Positions 8,490-16,187 of a DNA stretch of 64,000 nt are shown here, in pieces. The notes beneath the pieces are model-generated. The model did not search any database. It was not told the origin of the DNA and saw only the letters and a list, made by a program, of their open reading frames with translations. This DNA comes from Polyangium fumosum. GTDB taxonomy: Bacteria > Myxococcota_A > Polyangia > Polyangiales > Polyangiaceae. The translations under genes were made by a program, and so were the position numbers. The stretch spans positions 22,444 through 86,443 of the forward strand of contig NZ_SSMQ01000054.1 in assembly GCF_005144585.1 (NCBI RefSeq). The letters run 5' to 3'. Within the stretch, counting starts at the first letter, position 1, and each line of letters opens with the position of its first letter.

Positions 8490-9461
8490 ATGCTCCGTCG
8501 CCTCCGCCGCGCCCTGCGAAGACGAGCGTTCGAGCGAAAGCTCGCGGCCTTGCCCGCGCTGCTCGAAGGCGCGCGGGTGACCGAGGCCGAGGCCGCGGCA
8601 GCGGACGCGCTCGGGATCGGCGCGGAGGTCTTCGGCGACGAAGCCGCCGAGCTCACGACGCCGCTCTACGTGCTCGCCGCGGCGCGTCTCTCCGCGGGCC
8701 GCACGGAGGACGCGCTCGCCGCTTGCACGCGGGCCCTCCGTATCGCCGAGGCGCTCGCCGGCACGCCCACCGAGCCCCGCCTGCCGAAGCTCTACGAGCT
8801 CGCGGCCGCGATCCACGAGCGAGCCGGCCGCCTGGAGGAAACGACCCGCCTCTACCGCCGGCTCCTCGCGGGGTACGAGCGCATGCGCAGCCCTGACGAG
8901 GCCGCGATCGCCGACGTCGCGGGCCGGCTCGGCCTGCTCCTCGGCAAGCAAAAACAAGCCGCGGAGGCCGAGCTCCTCCTCGCCCGCGCCCTCACCCTCA
9001 CCGAACGTGTCTTCGGCGCGCGCTCGCGTCCCGCGGCCGAGGCCCTCTACAACCTCGGCACGGTCCTCGCGGCGGCGGGCCGGCGTGACGACGCCGCGCG
9101 ATCCTTGCGACGCGCGATCGGCATCCTCACGGAGGGCGACACGCGGACCGACGGGGGGATCCTCGCGCTCGCGCAGCACAACCTCGCGACGCTCGTCGAG
9201 GCGGACGGCCGCGCCGACGAGGCCGAGGACCTCTACCGGCGCGCGCTCGCCGCCCACGCGGGCGATCCCCCGGAGATCCGCCCGACGCTCGTCCGGCTCG
9301 GCAACCTCCTCGAAGCCAAGGGCCGCGTGGACGAGGCGCTCGCTCTCTACGACCGCGCGTTGTCCTTGGCAGCGCGTGACCTCGGGCCGGATCACGCCGT
9401 CACGCTCGGCATCCGCGCGTTCCGCGAGGCTGCCCAGAAGAGACCCCCGCCTCCCCGTTGA
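8490..9461 (+). CDS. Tetratricopeptide repeat protein
   Basis: A 323-residue all-helical protein made of TPR units of the kinesin-light-chain style. Examples are LYELAAAIHERAGRLEETTR, ALYNLGTVLAAAGRRDDAAR, ALAQHNLATLVEADGRADEA and TLVRLGNLLEAKGRVDEAL. No signal peptide or membrane segment is seen; the first 20 residues are very basic (RRLRRALRRRAFERK). TPRs scaffold protein contacts, so no catalytic function is implied. The ATG lies 16 bases after the DUF885 stop with GAAAGGAGCG upstream, so the two are probably cotranscribed. Confidence 0.82.
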   Translation: MLRRLRRALRRRAFERKLAALPALLEGARVTEAEAAAADALGIGAEVFGDEAAELTTPLYVLAAARLSAGRTEDALAACTRALRIAEALAGTPTEPRLPKLYELAAAIHERAGRLEETTRLYRRLLAGYERMRSPDEAAIADVAGRLGLLLGKQKQAAEAELLLARALTLTERVFGARSRPAAEALYNLGTVLAAAGRRDDAARSLRRAIGILTEGDTRTDGGILALAQHNLATLVEADGRADEAEDLYRRALAAHAGDPPEIRPTLVRLGNLLEAKGRVDEALALYDRALSLAARDLGPDHAVTLGIRAFREAAQKRPPPPR

Positions 9462-9568
9462 CCGCGGATTTTGTTGCTCGCGCTGCCCTTCCCGCCCGAA
9501 CCGCAACCCCCCCGGGGAAACGCAGCCCAGGACACGCGATTGCAATCGTTAACCGATTGTCCACCCTT

Positions 9569-9608
9569 CAGACATCGGTCTGTCACGTCCTTGTGACGGA
9601 GCTGTCCC
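9569..9608 (+). promoter_or_regulatory. Pho-box-like direct repeat array upstream of the phosphate transporter gene
   Basis: Four 7-mers occur in 11-bp register: CAGACAT (9569-9575), CTGTCAC (9580-9586), TTGTGAC (9591-9597) and CTGTCCC (9602-9608), each separated by 4 bases. The PhoB consensus half-site is CTGTCAT with the same 4-base spacing. TAGCAT (9609-9614) directly follows and could be a -10 element. The array is 109 bases before the start of the PiT transporter gene, so phosphate control is a reasonable inference. Confidence 0.55.
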
Positions 9609-9716
9609 TAGCATGCGAGCGCTCGTTCCACTAAGGAGACGGCGCCCCGCGTCTCCGGCGCGTGATGGCCCTCGGGTCATCGCGCGGATGGGCGGTCGGG
9701 GCGCCGAAAGGCTCTC

Positions 9717-11135
9717 GTGTCCATGGAGGCTCTGTTCGATCCGTCGCTTGGCAACGGGGTGCGCGCGCTCCTCGTCCTCTGCCTCTTGATTGCCCTCGGC
9801 TTCGAATTCGTGAACGGCTTTCACGACACCGCCAACGCGGTCGCGACGGTCATCTACACGAACACCTTGAAGCCCCACGTCGCCGTCGTCCTCTCGGGCA
9901 TCTGCAACTTCGTCGGCGTCTTCATGGGCGGCATCGCGGTCGCCATGGGCATCATGAAGCTCCTGCCCGTCGAGCTGCTCGTCTCGAGCGGCGTGGGCGC
10001 GGGCCTCGCGATGGTGCTCGCGCTCCTCCTGGCCGCGATCTCCTGGAACCTAGGCACCTGGTACCTCGGCCTCCCCGCGTCGAGCTCGCACACGCTCATC
10101 GGCGCGATCCTGGGCGTCGGCATCGCCAACTCGCTCCTGCCCGGCCACAAGTTCGGTGACGGCGTGAGCTGGAGCAAGGCCGCCGACATCGGCATCGCGC
10201 TGCTCGTCTCGCCGCTCTTCGGCTTCAGCCTGGCGGCGCTGCTCGTCGTCCTGATCAAGCGCTACACGACGAACAAGACGCTGCTCGAGCCGCCGCCGAA
10301 GGATCAGCCGCCGCCGCGCGGCACTCGCGCCCTGCTCGTCTCGACCTGCGCCGCCGTGAGCTTCGCGCACGGCTCGAACGACGGCCAGAAGGGCGTGGGC
10401 CTCGTCATGCTCATCCTGATCGGCCTCGTCCCGGCCGGGTTCGCGATCAACATGGACGCGACCCCCACGCAGCTCGAGCGCACGCTGCGCGCCGCGGACA
10501 ACGTCGCGGCGCTCGTCCGCGACCACCACGATCAGCACTCGAAGGCGGAAGCCGACAAGACGCTCGTGCGCCTCGGCGAGCTCCACCAGTTCCTCGAAGG
10601 CCGCAAGACGGCGGCCGAGATCCCGGCGATGGATCGCTTCAAGTTCCGGCAGGACCTCCTGCTCGCGGACAAGTCCATCGGCGACATGCTGAAGGGCGGC
10701 CACCTCGGCCTCACGCCCGTCGAGGAGGCGAAGCTCGCGGACGAGCGCAAGGCCTTGCGTGGGCTCACCGAATACGCGCCCTCCTGGGTGCTCGTGGCGA
10801 TCGCGCTCTCGCTCGGCATCGGCACGATGTTCGGCTGGAAGCGCATCGTCGTGACGGTCGGCGAGAAGATCGGCAAGAGCCACCTCACGTACGCGCAGGG
10901 TGCCTCGGCGGAGATCGTCGCGGCGAGCACGATCGGCGTCTCGGCCTGGCTCGGGCTGCCGGTGAGCACGACGCACGTCCTCTCCTCGGGCATCGCCGGC
11001 ACGATGGTGGCGCAACGCTCGGGCCTGCAGGGCTCGACGGTGCGCAACATCGGCCTCGCCTGGGTGCTCACCCTGCCCGCGTCGATGACGCTCTCCGCGC
11101 TGTTTTTCCTGCTCTTCCGCGCGATCTTCAACTGA
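9717..11135 (+). CDS. pit: Inorganic phosphate transporter, PiT family
   Basis: A 472-residue inner-membrane phosphate permease, driven by H+ or Na+ symport in this family. Both internally duplicated signatures are present: GFHDTANAVATVI near residue 27 and SFAHGSNDGQKGVG in the first third, then AEIVAASTIGVSAWLGLPVS and STTHVLSSGI in the C-terminal half. About ten hydrophobic segments flank a central hydrophilic loop (roughly residues 245-345, rich in charged residues), as in other PiT proteins. Start is GTG 9717 or ATG 9723. It is monocistronic, preceded by a 255-base region with a Pho-box-like array. Confidence 0.93.
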   Translation: MSMEALFDPSLGNGVRALLVLCLLIALGFEFVNGFHDTANAVATVIYTNTLKPHVAVVLSGICNFVGVFMGGIAVAMGIMKLLPVELLVSSGVGAGLAMVLALLLAAISWNLGTWYLGLPASSSHTLIGAILGVGIANSLLPGHKFGDGVSWSKAADIGIALLVSPLFGFSLAALLVVLIKRYTTNKTLLEPPPKDQPPPRGTRALLVSTCAAVSFAHGSNDGQKGVGLVMLILIGLVPAGFAINMDATPTQLERTLRAADNVAALVRDHHDQHSKAEADKTLVRLGELHQFLEGRKTAAEIPAMDRFKFRQDLLLADKSIGDMLKGGHLGLTPVEEAKLADERKALRGLTEYAPSWVLVAIALSLGIGTMFGWKRIVVTVGEKIGKSHLTYAQGASAEIVAASTIGVSAWLGLPVSTTHVLSSGIAGTMVAQRSGLQGSTVRNIGLAWVLTLPASMTLSALFFLLFRAIFN

Positions 11136-11197
11136 CGCCTCGCGCGGGCCCCGAGGCTTCTCGGCCGGGGTGGCCTTCGATATCCTGCGCCTCGCCC

Positions 11198-12751
11198 ATG
11201 CGCACCTTCAGCACCGAGGGGCCCTGCGATCCCGCGCGCCACTACCACCTGCCCGCGGCGCCGCGGCTCGCGGAGGCCCTCCGCCTCGTCGACGAAGGCG
11301 CGTATTTCCTGGTGCGAGCGCCGCGGCGCACGGGCAAGACGACCACCTTGCGCGCCCTCGCCGCCGCGCTCCTTTCGTCGGGTCGGTATGCCGCGCTCGT
11401 GGCCTCCGCCGAGGTCGCCGAGCCCCTCGGGGCCGACCTCGCCCGCGTGGAGGAAGCGCTCCTCGCCTCGCTGCGCCTCTCCGCGGAGCACGATTTGCCG
11501 CCCGAGCTGCGCCCGCCGCCCTTCCCCGCGTCGGCGGAAGGGACGCGCATCTGGGCCGCGCTCTCGGCCTGGGCGCGCGTTTGTCCGCGCCCCCTCGTCC
11601 TCTTTCTCGACGGCGCGGACACGCTGCACGGCGCCGCGCTCCGGACGGTCCTGCGCCAGCTCGAGATCGGCTTTCCGCGCCGCCCCGCGTCCTTTCCCTG
11701 GTCCGTCGTCCTCGCCGGCCAGCACGACCTGCGCCTCGAACCTTTCGCCGCGGACGACGCGCCCGTTCGTCCGGGCCTCACCGGCCCTTTCGAGATCGCG
11801 CTCTCCCCCGAATCCCTTCGAAGCTTCACGGAGGACGAGATTCGCGCGCTGTATGTGCAGCACACCCACGAAACGGGCCAGGCCTTCGACAAGGCCGCGA
11901 TCCGGGCCGCTCTTGAAGCGACGGCGGGCCACCCCTTCCTCGTGCAAGCGCTTGGCCGCGAGCTCGTGACGACCGTCCCGCGCGCCGAACCCATTCACAA
12001 AGCGCACGTCCTCGCGGCGGTCCATCACCTCATCGATCGCCGCGCGACCCCGATCGACGCCCTCGCGGCGCGCCTCGCCGAGCCACGCGTCCGCCGTGTC
12101 GTCGAGCCTCTCCTCGCGGGCACGGCGCTCGTGGCGCGGGCCCACGACGACGACATCCGCCACGCGCGCGACCTCGGCCTCCTCGCCGAGGACGACCCTG
12201 CGCGTATCGAGGGCGGCATTCACCACGCGCTCGTCCCGCGCCTGCTCGCCTCGGGCATCGGCCGCGCCGTCGCGGACGACCCCGCGCGGTTTTACAAGAC
12301 CGACGGCGCCCTCGACGTCGAGACCCTCCTCCACGCATTCGCCGTGTTTTACACGACACACGCCCGCCACCTCGTCACGGACGCCGCATACCCGGCGGTC
12401 GCGCCGGAGCTCGTCTTCCTGGGATATCTTTATCGAACGATTGAGCACCGTGGCTGGGCCTCCGTCCACTGGGGCGGCTCGCATGGCCGGATCGACGTGA
12501 CGCTGCGCGTGCCGCTCGCGAACGGGGACGAGCAACAGGAGGCGTTCGTCCTTTCGTCACGGCGCAAAGGAGAACCGGGCGTGAAGGCGCGCGCGTTGGG
12601 CTTCCTGGAGGACGTGCTCGACGCGGAGGAGCTCACGCGTGGCACGGTCGTGCTCTTCGATCGCCGGAGCAAGCGGGCCGCGGGCGAACGCGTGAAGCTC
12701 AAGGAGACGACGACGGCGAAGGGACGGCCGGCGCGGGTGCTCCGGGCGTAA
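11198..12751 (+). CDS. AAA-like ATPase with degenerate nuclease-like C-terminus
   Basis: A 517-residue protein of the AAA-like group often found beside PD-(D/E)xK modules. Walker A is APRRTGKTT (41-49); a Walker B-like LVLFLDGAD lies near residue 135; sensor-like LAGQHDLRL follows. The helical middle includes HPFLVQALGRELV, typical of STAND-like ATPases. The C-terminal region (about 410-517) has GRIDVTLRV and EAFVLSSRRK at the places where related proteins carry the D and ExK of a PD-(D/E)xK nuclease, but the ExK is not intact. The next gene encodes an Rpn/PDDEXK-like protein 64 bases downstream. Substrate and role are unknown. Confidence 0.65.
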   Translation: MRTFSTEGPCDPARHYHLPAAPRLAEALRLVDEGAYFLVRAPRRTGKTTTLRALAAALLSSGRYAALVASAEVAEPLGADLARVEEALLASLRLSAEHDLPPELRPPPFPASAEGTRIWAALSAWARVCPRPLVLFLDGADTLHGAALRTVLRQLEIGFPRRPASFPWSVVLAGQHDLRLEPFAADDAPVRPGLTGPFEIALSPESLRSFTEDEIRALYVQHTHETGQAFDKAAIRAALEATAGHPFLVQALGRELVTTVPRAEPIHKAHVLAAVHHLIDRRATPIDALAARLAEPRVRRVVEPLLAGTALVARAHDDDIRHARDLGLLAEDDPARIEGGIHHALVPRLLASGIGRAVADDPARFYKTDGALDVETLLHAFAVFYTTHARHLVTDAAYPAVAPELVFLGYLYRTIEHRGWASVHWGGSHGRIDVTLRVPLANGDEQQEAFVLSSRRKGEPGVKARALGFLEDVLDAEELTRGTVVLFDRRSKRAAGERVKLKETTTAKGRPARVLRA

Positions 12752-12814
12752 CAGGAAGTTTCGCTCGGCCAAACGCAAATTTACCGAGACGAACGCTGGC
12801 CTCGACACACCCAT

Positions 12815-13780
12815 TTGACGAATGCACGCCCGCGTGGAAGCGTGGCCGGGGTGCACACGCGTTACGACCAGGCCATCAAGCAGCTCCTCCGCGCGGCGCT
12901 CGCGCCCCTCGGGGCCTTTACGCCCGAGGTCGAGGTGAGCCCGGACCCTCAGCGCGTCGATGGCTGGTTCGTCCCCGACCCAGCACGCGCCTCTCCCGTG
13001 GGCGCGAGCCTCCTCGGCCGCATGAGCCGCTCGGCGTGCACCTTCGAGGTCTTCTCGGATACCCCCGACGACACCGAAATCGTCTCGTGTGTCCGCAAGC
13101 AGCTCAATTTGAGGCACGTGCTCCTGGGACGCGCGTCGCCCCCGCCCTTGCCTCATCTATGGGTCCTCTCCTCCGGTCGCCCCACGAAAGGCCTGCGCGC
13201 GCTCGCGGCGCGCAGCAAGCGGGCCTGGCCGCGTGGTGTTTATGCGTTCGCCCCCGGCCTCCATACCTCGGTCGTCGTCACGAGCGAGCTCCCCGAAGAC
13301 CGCTCGACCTTGCTTCTCCGGCTCATGGGACGCGGACGAACCCTTCGGCGAGCCGTCGGGGAGCTCAAGACACTCGGGGCGGACGACTTCGAGCGATGCA
13401 TCGCGCTGCCGATCCTGATACGCTACCGTATCGAAGCCGGCACGGCCCCTGTCACCCCCATGGACGAGGAGTTGCTGATGAACACGCAGGAAATCATGGA
13501 CATGTGGGAGCGCCAGGCCAAGGAGGAAGGACGCCTGGAAGGACGCCAAGAAGGACGCCAAGAAGGACGCCAAGAAGGACGCCTGGAAGGACGCCAAGAA
13601 GGACGCCTGGAAGGCCACCTGGAAGGGCAACGTCGCACCATGCTCCAGCTCCTGCGCCTTCGCTTTGGCGAGTTGCCGCAGGCGGTCGTTGCTCGTATCG
13701 AAGCTGCGAATTCCGCCGCCCTCGATCAGTGGACGGTGCGGGTCCTCGCGGCGAAGACGCCGGAGGAGGTCGTGGCGTAG
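12815..13780 (+). CDS. Rpn/PDDEXK-like protein with EGR tandem repeats
   Basis: A 321-residue protein resembling the Rpn (recombination-promoting nuclease/putative transposase) group. The N-terminal half holds TRYDQAIKQLLRAAL, RVDGWFVPD and CTFEVFSDTPDD at positions expected for a PD-(D/E)xK core, though the final Lys is missing. The C-terminal half has LMNTQEIMDMWERQAKEEGR followed by about nine EGR(Q/L) units, a hallmark of these proteins, and ends in a helical tail (LRLRFGELPQAVVARIE) like DUF4351. Start is uncertain: TTG 12815, GTG 12842 or GTG 12851. It ends 6 bases from a convergent gene. Confidence 0.6.
   Translation: MTNARPRGSVAGVHTRYDQAIKQLLRAALAPLGAFTPEVEVSPDPQRVDGWFVPDPARASPVGASLLGRMSRSACTFEVFSDTPDDTEIVSCVRKQLNLRHVLLGRASPPPLPHLWVLSSGRPTKGLRALAARSKRAWPRGVYAFAPGLHTSVVVTSELPEDRSTLLLRLMGRGRTLRRAVGELKTLGADDFERCIALPILIRYRIEAGTAPVTPMDEELLMNTQEIMDMWERQAKEEGRLEGRQEGRQEGRQEGRLEGRQEGRLEGHLEGQRRTMLQLLRLRFGELPQAVVARIEAANSAALDQWTVRVLAAKTPEEVVA
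13526..13621 (+). repeat. 12-bp coding tandem repeat encoding EGR(L/Q)
   Basis: Eight near-perfect 12-bp units of GAAGGACGCCAA or GAAGGACGCCTG (the last with two changes) run in frame and encode Glu-Gly-Arg-(Leu/Gln). A degenerate ninth unit follows. Near identity at DNA level suggests recent slippage expansion, so copy number is likely to vary between strains. Confidence 0.9.
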
Positions 13781-13786
13781 CTCCGC

Positions 13787-14113
13787 TCAGGACTCGGACG
13801 GCGTCAGGTCGGCCACGCGGTGGATCGTCCAGCGCTCGGTGCCGTCCACGATCACCTCGGCGAGCTGCTTCTGGTACTCCGCGTGGTACGGCACGGCGGC
13901 CATATCGCGCCACGCCGCTTCGAGGTCCTCCACGTTATCGATCTGCACTTCGAGCTCGATCTGCGACTCGGGCCCACCAATGCTGCCGGAGAGCACACGG
14001 AGCGATCGCCAGCCGACGCGTTGTGCCACGTCGACATACCACTTCCGCAGCACCCTGAGACACTCGTCCCTGCGACCGAACCGGGCCGTGAACTGCCAAC
14101 GCGCAACGTACAT
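13787..14113 (-). CDS. Small protein, possibly dimeric alpha-beta barrel fold
   Basis: A 108-residue cytoplasmic protein beginning MYVARWQFTARFGRRDE and ending HRVADLTPSES. The pattern of a beta strand with R/F-rich turn, a helix (DECLRVLRKWYVDVAQ), a second strand (RSLRVLSGSIGG) and a conserved QIELEVQIDNVEDLEAAW segment resembles NIPSNAP/Dabb-type ferredoxin-like barrels; this is inference from pattern only. ATG 14113 has GAAGGGAG upstream. The frame remains open to 14341 but the extension is not protein-like. It is convergent with the Rpn-like gene and downstream of the CoA ligase gene. Confidence 0.6.
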   Translation of the reverse strand: MYVARWQFTARFGRRDECLRVLRKWYVDVAQRVGWRSLRVLSGSIGGPESQIELEVQIDNVEDLEAAWRDMAAVPYHAEYQKQLAEVIVDGTERWTIHRVADLTPSES

Positions 14114-14347
14114 GATCCGGGCTCCCTTCTCGCGCAAGCGTCCGCCCCCCCGCAGGCAAACCGCATGCGCGCGGCGCGCGGGAAGGCCTGGGCCGCGGGG
14201 CCCCTCCGGCCTCGCGCACCCCCGTGAGCCCGGCATCATAATCCCCGCGGCAGGCTCCGGGATCCAAAAACGTCCGGTCCCAAGGTGACACGCCGCGTTA
14301 CCGCCGGCGTCGAAACGCGTCGACGCCTCCCATAACGTCACGAATCG

Positions 14348-16174
14348 TCACGGAATCACGATCACGCCCGGCTCGCCCTCGCGGTAGAGCGCCGCGACCT
14401 GGTCCGCGCGTCGCGTGAGGACCGCGCGCTGGTTGATGTACCCCTTGTCGGTGATCTCGCCGGCGTCGATGCTCGGCGGCTCGATCAGAAACATCACACG
14501 CGTGATTCGTGTGCTGCTCCCGGGGTGCGCCTCGTTGTACGCCCGGAGCCCCGCCGTGAGGTGCGAGAGGACCTCCGGACGCTGCACGAGGGCTTCGAGC
14601 GCCTCGCCTTCGGCCCCCGGGCAGAGCGAACGACACCCGACGAGGCTCGGAAAGACGAGCAGGCCGATCTCGTCCCGATCGTGCCCCGCCACCACCGCGT
14701 CCTGGATCACGGGCGCCGCCGCGGCGAGGGCCGTGATCCGCACCTGCCCCACGTGCACCCACGTCGCGCTCGTCAGCTTGAAATCCTCGGCCACCCGCCC
14801 ATCGAACACGACCCCTTTCGCCGGATCGGCCGGATCCGCGAGCTTGCCGGCGTCGCCGATCTTGTAAAACCCGTCCTCGTCGAAGGCCGCGCGCGTCAGG
14901 TCGTCACGCCCGAAATACCCGGGCGTCACGTTCGGCCCGCGCACGCGCATCTCCAGCTTGCTCCCGTTCGGCACCATCTTGAGCTCGCAACCGGGCGCGG
15001 GCAGGCCGATCACGCCCGCGCGGTCGATCGGGAAAAACACCGTCGTCACCATCGGCGCCGTCTCCGTCGAGCCCCACGCGGACACCATCGTGACGCGCTC
15101 CCCGCGCGCCCTCTCGCTCACCTCTTCGAGCCGCTTCCACGTGCTCTGCGGCAGCGCGGCCGCCGCATAAAAGAGCAGGTCGAGCTCCCGGAAGAAATGG
15201 TCCCGCAGACCCGCGTCGTTCTCGAGGTGCGGCAGGATCGCGTCGAACCCGCGCGGCACGTTGAAATACAGCGTCGGCCCGACCTCGCGCAGGTTGCGCA
15301 CCGTCTTCTCGATGTGCTCGGGCATCGGGCGCCCCTCGTCGATGAAGAGCGTCCCGCCGTGGAACAGCACCATGTTGAAGTTGTGGTTGCCCCCGAACGT
15401 GTGGCTCCAGGGCAGCCAATCCACGACGACCGGCGGCCGCCTGCGGAGGAAGGGCCAGACCTCCACGATCGCCTGCTGGTTCGAGCAGAGCATGCGGTGC
15501 GTATTGATCACGCCCTTCGGCTCGCCCGTGGATCCCGAGGTGAACAGGATCTTCGCCACCGTATCGGGCCCGACCGTCTCCATCGCGCGGCCCGCGCGCT
15601 CGCCCGGCAGCTCGCGGCACAGCTCCTCGAACCGCGTCGCCGACGAGCGGCCCTCGCTCACCACGACCTCCGCGCCTCCGAGGTCGAGCGCCCCGAACGC
15701 CCTGCCAAACCGCCCCTCGTCCCGCGCATACACGAGGCCCGGCTTCACGAGGCCGAGGATGTACCGGAGTTTCTCGAAATCACGCGAGAGCAGCGCATAG
15801 GCCGGCGACACCGGGCATACCGGCACCCCCACCACCATCGCCCCGAGCGCGAGCAGCGCGTGGTCGATGCCATTCTCGCTCAGGATCACGACCGGCCGTG
15901 CGGCCGAGAGATCCCGCCGCGCGAGCGCCTCGCCGATCGAAGCCACGACCGCCGCCGCCTCGGCGTACGTCACCCGACGCACGCCCCCGCTCACCTCCCG
16001 CTCCGCCAGAAACACCCGATCCGGCGCGTGATCCGCCCAGGCGTAGAGCAGCTCGCCGAGGTGCCGCGGATACGCCGGGAGCGGCCTCGGCGAGCGCAGG
16101 ATCATCCCTCCGCCCGGGAGGTCTGTCACGACGACCTCCGGCGGCGCGAATTCGAGGCGGGCGGCCTTTTCCAT
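14348..16174 (-). CDS. Feruloyl-CoA synthase-like AMP-forming CoA ligase
   Basis: A 608-residue acyl-adenylate-forming enzyme that activates a carboxylic acid to its CoA thioester. The AMP-binding P-loop is ILFTSGSTGEPKGVINTH, followed by DWLPWSHTFGGNHNFN, SAWGSTETAP and the KIGDAGK hinge region; the catalytic C-terminal lysine segment is ITDKGYINQRAVLTRR. The TFGGNHN and GEITDKGYINQR blocks and the long N-terminus (LPGGGMILRSPRPLPAYPRHLGELL, cut here) are characteristic of feruloyl-CoA synthases, so a phenylpropenoid acid is the likely substrate class. It starts 13 bases after the acyl-CoA dehydrogenase stop, giving a two-gene operon. Confidence 0.82.
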   Translation of the reverse strand: MEKAARLEFAPPEVVVTDLPGGGMILRSPRPLPAYPRHLGELLYAWADHAPDRVFLAEREVSGGVRRVTYAEAAAVVASIGEALARRDLSAARPVVILSENGIDHALLALGAMVVGVPVCPVSPAYALLSRDFEKLRYILGLVKPGLVYARDEGRFGRAFGALDLGGAEVVVSEGRSSATRFEELCRELPGERAGRAMETVGPDTVAKILFTSGSTGEPKGVINTHRMLCSNQQAIVEVWPFLRRRPPVVVDWLPWSHTFGGNHNFNMVLFHGGTLFIDEGRPMPEHIEKTVRNLREVGPTLYFNVPRGFDAILPHLENDAGLRDHFFRELDLLFYAAAALPQSTWKRLEEVSERARGERVTMVSAWGSTETAPMVTTVFFPIDRAGVIGLPAPGCELKMVPNGSKLEMRVRGPNVTPGYFGRDDLTRAAFDEDGFYKIGDAGKLADPADPAKGVVFDGRVAEDFKLTSATWVHVGQVRITALAAAAPVIQDAVVAGHDRDEIGLLVFPSLVGCRSLCPGAEGEALEALVQRPEVLSHLTAGLRAYNEAHPGSSTRITRVMFLIEPPSIDAGEITDKGYINQRAVLTRRADQVAALYREGEPGVIVIP

Positions 16175-16187
16175 CCTAACTCCCTCG

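Noticed and set aside
5624..8656. Very long open frame on the minus strand (about 1000 codons) opposite the unknown and DUF885 genes
   Set aside because: It is antisense to well-supported genes, is overwhelmingly Arg/Ala/Glu/Gly, has no recognisable motif, and is expected from the strong GC3 bias.
13526..13621. Possible CRISPR or minisatellite locus
   Set aside because: Units are contiguous, without spacers, in frame, and encode the EGR repeats of the Rpn-like protein.
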